Source: Rhizophagus irregularis
Lineage: Eukaryota; Glomeromycota; Glomeromycetes; Glomerales; Glomeraceae
Direction of reading: 5' to 3'
Length of the DNA stretch: 64,000 nt
Assembly: GCF_026210795.1 (NCBI RefSeq)
Contig: NC_089429.1
Location: 4,960,001-5,024,000 of the forward strand
Below are positions 58,110 through 64,000 of this stretch, one piece after another (the stretch's first letter is position 1; each line of letters starts with the position of its first letter). A program made the position numbers and the translations under genes. A model generated the notes under the pieces. It made no database searches, had not been told where the DNA came from, and worked only from the letters and a program-made list of their open reading frames with translations.

Positions 58110-59222
58110 TCGTAATGTAGTGCTTCGACCCGGATGAAAACCGTCATCCGGATTACACAAAAAAAAAATCCGGATTATATCCGGATTGACCCAGATTTTG
58201 AATCCGGATCAGATAATCCGGATAGAAACCGGAAACCAGATTGGATTTACAAATGATCGGCAATAATTCTGGCCAGAATTCATAACGCCGACCAGAATTA
58301 CAAATTGTGTAACATTAAATTTTCATGCCAGCCGATAAAAAATTTTTTGCCCGGTGGCTAAACTATTTTCCCGGTGTCACGTGATGTTAATTTCGGCCAG
58401 AATTACAAATTTGGCCAAAATTATCCAAGACCACGAAATTTACATAATTCCAATTTCATTAAATACTTTTCTTTAAAACAATTTCATATTATTTCAGCAT
58501 TGTCTCAGACTATTGTTTAACATTTCTTTGTAAATTAACTAATTATGAAATTTTAAACAAGATATTTTTATATACAGCTAAAGATTACTATAAATAGATG
58601 TGTTGGGTTAGTAAGGCAATTTTTTAAGGATTTGTTTCTTCTTTCAAAAATTAAAGAATCATTTGAATCAAATTACATAACACTAGTTTTAATTTTTAAA
58701 AAAAGTTGTTATAATTATATAAATTTATAATATTGAACAATTTTTCATTTTAAAACAATAATTATTATTTTGTTGTAACAAAAATAATATAAAGTTTTGT
58801 TCTTTTGAACGTTTGAATGTGAAATCTAAAATTATTTGTTATTTGTTAATGTATAAATTTAAATAAACAAATCTGATACAAACTTCAATAAATAAATTAT
58901 AATTGAAAAATCTTCTTAAACTTACTGTATTAAAAAGTTTAATAACAAATATAAATTTAATAAATTTTAATAAAAAAATTGGTATTAGGCGCAAAAAATA
59001 ATTAGCCATAATATCATTTAGATATAGATCTTTATGGATCAGCAAAATTATTATTAATAAAAAAAAAATAATAAAAATTTCATCCGGATTCCGGGTCAAA
59101 CCGGATATTTTTCATCCGGTTTATAATCCGGATGAAAACCGTGAAAATCCGGATATCCGAAAAAAAAAAAATCCGGATCAATCCGGATTGATCCGGATAC
59201 GGGTCGAGGCACTATCGTAATG
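58110..59222. mobile_element. Non-autonomous hAT-type MITE (1097 bases) with 8-base target duplication
   Basis: The left end TAGTGCTTCGACCCG (58118) matches the inverse of the right end (TAGTGCCTCGACCCG, ending 59214) with one mismatch. TCGTAATG flanks both sides (58110-58117, 59215-59222). ATCCGGAT repeats fill both subterminal zones. The middle is AT-rich without a transposase. It lies just upstream of the split kinase gene, about 110 bases before its ATG. Confidence 0.88.
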
Positions 59223-60199
59223 TAGCACATATTATACCAAGTAGATCCGTCACACTTGGCCGCAGCTATTCTTTCATCACGTGATGTTTCATCATATGAT
59301 TATAAATTTTCTTAACTAAATGATCAATGACAAATTCAGTAGTCGTGTAAAATCCTAATTTAGAGAAATTAGTAAGATAGTTTGGATAATAATAGCCTTT
59401 ATCTTATTTTATTTTGTAGGAACCACGGATGGCGAAAGTGGTGTTAATCCAAAGGTGTTGGTAGGAAAAGGGTGTAGGAAGTGGTTTTAATTTTCTTTTT
59501 TTCTGCGTCTTAGGATTTTTTTTTAGCTTCACCTTTTTCACTTCGTTTTTTATTTTCCTCCTGTCCTAATGGACATCCGACGTTTTTCCTTTCCAACTTA
59601 GTACCAACGCCCATTTACGCGTTTTTATGCTTGCTCGTAGGCTCTTTAACTTCTATTAGTTTAGATTCCTTTGCTTGCGATACGGTGTTACTATGTATTA
59701 AAAAATAAAAAATAAAAATAAAAATCAATGTCAAGTTCATTTATACAAACAATTGCTTTCACTACATATTAGAGAAGACTTAACAACTCAGTAAATTGTT
59801 AAACACTTTGGTATTATTAGTAAATAAGCTGTTGATTGCTAATGTCAATATTTTAGAAAACATAGACGTGCAAGCTTCCTTTATTAGGTAGACCATGAAT
59901 TTTCAACTCTAATGACCTAAAATACCTTGAAGTTCTGCTCAAAGAAAGGGTTGACTAGTATTTGTATAAACTTCAATCAGAAATGGAACTTTGGATGGGA
60001 AGAAGTCCAAGTATTTCAACTTTACATAGACTTGGATATACACAATAAAGTATACTATAATTTTTATTCCAGAAACATTTATTTTAATAATTAACATAAA
60101 ATCATATTTTTATTTTACTTTTTTATTTTTATTTTTATTTTTAATATGAAGACAGAAACAGGGGCGTTACAAAAGTTGGAGTTGATAACTTTACAAAAG
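59223..60199. other. Intergenic, no gene seen
   Basis: Contains low-complexity A/T runs; nothing recognised. Confidence 0.5.
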
Positions 60200-61042
60200 C
60201 TACACTAAACTACCTATATATGAGCAACCATCCCAATTTCCAACCCCCGAAGGAGTCGTCCTGCTTAATATTGCTGAGAACTATTATGCATACCAGTTCT
60301 GTAATTCGAGCGAGAAATAGAAAATTAAGCCTATCTAAATTATAAAATAATGAAAAAAAAAAATCTGTAAATTGTTCATTATTATTTAAAAATCAATACT
60401 ATAATTAAAATCAGACAAAAATGAGATCCATCTCCAAACCATCAATAGAACTTACCACGAATTATCCAAGATACAATCGTCTGGAAACCTAAAAAAAGAA
60501 GAAATAAATAGCATTACCCTGTAAAAAATGTTGATCCGTGTTTTATATTTCCATGCTTTTTCCGTGAATGTACCATTTTCATGGAATTTTTACGAAAGCT
60601 AGAGGGAAATAATGGAAATATTCAAATAAAAAATTTTTTATAGGGTTAGTATGGTTATTAACACCAATAACGCTCACCCAAAGAAACTTACCGCAAAGTT
60701 GCCTAGTATCGTCTGATAGGGTACGAAAGAAGATGAACTAGTGTATTGAAGTGAAGTACCAGCCTGAGATGGATAATCAGCAAAATTATGGAGCGAAGTA
60801 GATCGCTCTGTCATATTCAATTGATGTTCATTATGGGATCTTGTGGATTGTTTGCGATGTCAGTAATTACGTTTCGAACGATTGGAAATGTTCCTTGATC
60901 GTTCCCATTTTTTTAGAGCTTCATTGTGCTGCGTCCAAATTTTATGATAGAGAATTTTAATTAGATAGGAAACAAATACGACGACTATTACTTTGTTAAG
61001 TGAAAATTTTCTTGTATATTTGTGAATAAGGTCTAATAGCAA
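60200..61042 (-). pseudogene. Possible multi-exon membrane-protein gene, broken
   Basis: The minus frame from 61042 has a hydrophobic helix (V-V-V-F-V-S-Y-L-I) and a basic R-S-R-N-I-S-N-R-S-K-R stretch. It meets a TGA near 60859, then continues in the same frame to a GTAAGT donor at 60691 (D-Y-P-S-Q-A-G-T-S-L). Exon-like pieces with good acceptors follow near 60498-60461 and 60330-60212, but phases do not join cleanly. I recognise no family. Confidence 0.3.
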
Positions 61043-61934
61043 TTGGGAATAAATTGATACATGATAAGAAAAATAAGATGAGATTGATCAGTAACATTAG
61101 AGAAAATTTCACGTTGATTGATATCTTCTCGTAAGACGTCCGGCGTCAGTTTAATCATATGATGATATTTAACTATTAGAAAAAGAAAATATCACATGAC
61201 AGTCTGACACCCGACATACTGTCGGTTCAAAATTTTATTTTGTCCCACATCTTATGAAAATAGCTGTAAATTGAAAATCCGTACGAAAATCCAGATTTCG
61301 TCGGATTCATCTAGATTAAATAACTGCTAGTTAATTCGGATTTTATCGACTACAATTATTGTGGACCGCCGTGTGTAAATCAGTATTATGCGTACTCCAG
61401 CGCTGACTCAGATTCTGACTAGTGCTTTTTCAGGGTAACCTGTTTGATCCTATTTATAGGTATGATAATGAATATAACATTAAATGTAATTAATATTTTT
61501 AAATTAGTTAACTGAGTTCCAGAATTCAGATTCATCCGTTAAAATTCTTAAGAAATAAATATAAATAAATTTTCGTCCAACTTGGTTCTCATTCTCTTAA
61601 AATAAGTATTATTTATATTATAATTGGATGAAATTAATTAAATAAAATTTAATATTAGCAAATTCATATCAAATGTCAACTGTAATAAGAGTATTTTCGC
61701 AAACACGAATCCGCCAGTAATCTGTCTATAATAAAACTCTAGAATTAAACAAATTAAACATTACAAACATAAATATAAATAATTAACCGATAAAAGTACT
61801 ATGCCTTTAATTTTTTATAAATATTTAGCACGAAGTAGCATTAAATTTTTTAGATCGGTAAAATGGGCAAAATGCAGATAGTTTGAAGTATAAAAAGCAA
61901 AAGGAAAAGAAAATAAATAAAATTTTACCAATTT
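61043..61934. other. Intergenic, no gene seen
   Basis: AT-rich; a few ATTCGGATTTTATC-type motifs near 61280-61345 resemble MITE debris. Confidence 0.45.
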
Positions 61935-62236
61935 ATTATTGTGGTTTCAAAATTATTGAAATTGATAAAATTTTTCGGTGTAATTTTTTTTTTTCGGGAT
62001 ATTTTACGTACATTCTATGCATATTTTCCATATACCTACCCGGATAATTTCCGAATGAAGACTGTGTTTCGTGTTTTATATTTTGTGTTGTGCATTTGTG
62101 TTTTGTGTTTTACGTACAGAAATTGTATGAACAATATTCTGAAAATGTATGTAAAATGCACAAAAAATGTACGAGGAAAAATTCACACTATATGAAAATT
62201 TTATCAATTTCAATAATTTTTGAAAACCACGATAAT
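61935..62236. mobile_element. Inverted-repeat MITE (302 bases)
   Basis: The arms read ATTAT(T/C)GTGGTTT, then CAAAAATTATTGAAATTG and GATAAAATTTTTC, inverted at the two ends with one or two indels (about 42 bases each). The centre holds ACGTAC and TGTGTTTT repeats. No target duplication or reading frame seen. Confidence 0.65.
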
Positions 62237-63018
62237 CATTATATAGCGATTTGATTAAAATTTCGCATAACATTTTTTTAATTGTATTTTATTTATAGCT
62301 AAACGTAAAGAACAAAGTATGCTTCGCTTTATTCATAAAAATACGTAGAATATTAGATAAATATTCGAAATCCATATCAGGATATTTAGTATTAATAATC
62401 CATACACGCATTCTTTTTTTTCCATTCATGTATGGAAATTACACATGTAGAAAACATTCACAATTCTAATGCATGTTATACCCAAGTTTACTTAATGGAT
62501 TAAAGTCATTATTAATAAAGAAAGCTTCACTATAAATAAATTACCTTTAAATCATCACTCAACGTTTTGAGGCACAGCATAATGTAGATTTTTAATTTAT
62601 TTAATAGTATTTATATAATAGTATAGAATAGTATAGAAACAATTCTTTAATTAGTACATTGGTAAAAGTTTCATAGTATTATGTTAAATATTATTGTATT
62701 TTATTTATCTCTTTTAAAAAATCTTACACATAAATATAAAATAGCCTATTTTCCAAAATTTGATATTATAAAATAAAATTACTGATGAAAATAAGTATGT
62801 CAAGTATAATAATAACATTTTATATCTAGCTTAATAATAACTAAATAACTGGTATAGTAGAAAAGCTTTGATTACATTCGTTACTAACATAGTTTTACAT
62901 TAACAGAGTATATTTTAAGTATCTTTTAAGTTTGAAATTATCTAGAACATACTGGTAATGTTTTTCAAAACTTATACCTTCTTTTTTACATAACAAAAAT
63001 GTATAAACAAATAAAAGA
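62237..63018. other. Intergenic, no gene seen
   Basis: AT-rich 3' flank of the Sel1 gene; nothing recognised. Confidence 0.5.
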
Positions 63019-64000
63019 TTATTTTGTACATAAGATATAATTAAAAATATCACAATCTTTATATTTTAACAATTTACCTAATTCATCTACTTTGATTTCA
63101 TCTTTTTTAGTCCCAATTCCACGTTGATAACATGTTCTAAGATTATTTATTGAATCACGATGACCCTTTTCAGCTCCTTTTTTATATAATTCAAATGCTT
63201 TAACTTCATTTTTTTCAGTTCCAGTTCCTTTTTGATAACAACACCCAAGACTAAATATTGAATCACAATGACCTTTTTCAGCTGCTTCTTTATATGATTC
63301 AAATGCTTTGATTTCATTTTTTTCAGTTCCTAATCCATATTGATAACATGTACCAACTTGATATAATGCATCTGTATGACCAATTTCTGCTGCTCTTTTA
63401 TATAATTCAAATGCCTTACTTCCACTTCTTTCATCAGTTCCTATTTTATAATGATAGCACTCTCCAAGGCTAAACATTGAATTAATATTACCTTTATCAG
63501 CTGCTTTCTTATAAAATTCAAATGCTTTGGTTTCATCTTTTTCAGTCCCTATTCCATATCTATAACAATATCCAAGGCTATCCATTGAATCAATATGACC
63601 TTTTTCAGCTGCTTCTTCATATAGTTCAAATGCTTCAATTTCATTTTTTCCAATTCCTATTCCGTGTTGATAGTAATATCCAAGATTATTATTTGCAGCT
63701 ATATGACCTCCTTCAACTGCAGCCTTATAATGCCTAAATGCTTCTATTTGATCTTCCGAAATTCCTATTCCATATTGATAACATTTTCCAAGAGAATAAA
63801 ATGAAGCTAAATTACCTTTACCAGCTGCATTCTCGTATAATTTAAATGCTTTGATTTCATTTTTTTCCGTTCCTATTCCATACTGATAACAATATCCAAG
63901 ATTATATATTGAACTAATATGATTCTTTTCAGCTGCTACCTCATATAATTTAAATGCTTTAATTTCATTTTTTTCAGTTCCTATTCCTTTTTGATAGTAA
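63019..64000 (-). CDS. Sel1-repeat protein, C-terminal part (start beyond window)
   Basis: The frame is open from the right edge to the stop at 63019-63021, at least 326 codons. It shows nine 36-residue Sel1 units, the first cut by the edge, with the core S-L-G-x-C-Y-x-Y-G-I-G-T-E-K-x-E-x-K-A-F. The last unit decays into a short tail without a kinase. Units use L-G-x-C-Y where the 35.5-kb gene uses L-A-x-C-Y, and A-F-E-L-Y for A-F-x-W-Y, so the two belong to different subfamilies. A kinase domain, if any, would lie N-terminally outside the window. Likely a scaffold protein. Confidence 0.88.
   Translation of the reverse strand, partial: YYQKGIGTEKNEIKAFKLYEVAAEKNHISSIYNLGYCYQYGIGTEKNEIKAFKLYENAAGKGNLASFYSLGKCYQYGIGISEDQIEAFRHYKAAVEGGHIAANNNLGYYYQHGIGIGKNEIEAFELYEEAAEKGHIDSMDSLGYCYRYGIGTEKDETKAFEFYKKAADKGNINSMFSLGECYHYKIGTDERSGSKAFELYKRAAEIGHTDALYQVGTCYQYGLGTEKNEIKAFESYKEAAEKGHCDSIFSLGCCYQKGTGTEKNEVKAFELYKKGAEKGHRDSINNLRTCYQRGIGTKKDEIKVDELGKLLKYKDCDIFNYILCTK

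Noticed and set aside
58839-59099. 86-codon minus-strand frame inside the MITE
   Set aside because: Ile/Leu/Phe-rich low-complexity product within a non-autonomous element; no transposase similarity.

Overview
The window looks like nuclear DNA of an arbuscular mycorrhizal fungus, most likely Rhizophagus or a close relative. This is inferred from very AT-rich sequence, short GT-AG introns of about 70-110 bases, tandem families of BTB and Sel1/kinase genes, and dense transposon debris. I see no bacterial operons, ribosome binding sites or CRISPR arrays.

Layout. 1-4184: the 5' part of an LTR retrotransposon on the minus strand (a long Gag-type reading frame running off the left edge, and its LTR). 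4.3-9.9 kb: two intact plus-strand BTB-SPRY genes and several wrecked copies. 11.5-11.9 kb: a stem-loop tandem repeat. 13.9-16.5 kb: a six-exon protein kinase gene. 19.9-22.4 kb: a decayed hAT transposon. 22.4-32.2 kb: three intact minus-strand BTB-SPRY genes, more wrecked copies, a poly(A) retroposon, an LTR fragment and a 723-base hAT-type MITE. 33.9-34.5 kb: repeated exon-like blocks flanked by splice-like sites. 35.5-41.1 kb: a two-exon gene joining 37 Sel1 repeats to a kinase domain. 42.3-47.1 kb: gene fragments, another kinase gene and a kinase remnant. 47.7-49.4 kb: a cytochrome P450 pseudogene. 49.8-52.3 kb: three inverted-repeat elements. 53.1-58.0 kb: a five-exon kinase gene whose first intron holds a complete Mutator-like (MULE) transposon. 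58.1-59.2 kb: another hAT-type MITE. 63.0-64.0 kb: the 3' end of a Sel1-repeat gene.

How it fits together (inference). The host genes belong to three families: BTB-SPRY proteins (likely adaptors for Cullin-3 ubiquitin ligases), TKL/RTK-like kinases with N-terminal Cys pairs, and Sel1-repeat scaffolds. One gene fuses Sel1 repeats to a kinase. All four kinase genes have a phase-0 intron at the same place, just after a conserved Asn/Asp-Glu pair downstream of the ATP-binding lysine, so they share ancestry. The BTB-SPRY copies are conserved in the BTB part and most different in two stretches of the SPRY part, as expected of a diversifying recognition family. Mobile elements lie in or next to promoters and introns of these genes.
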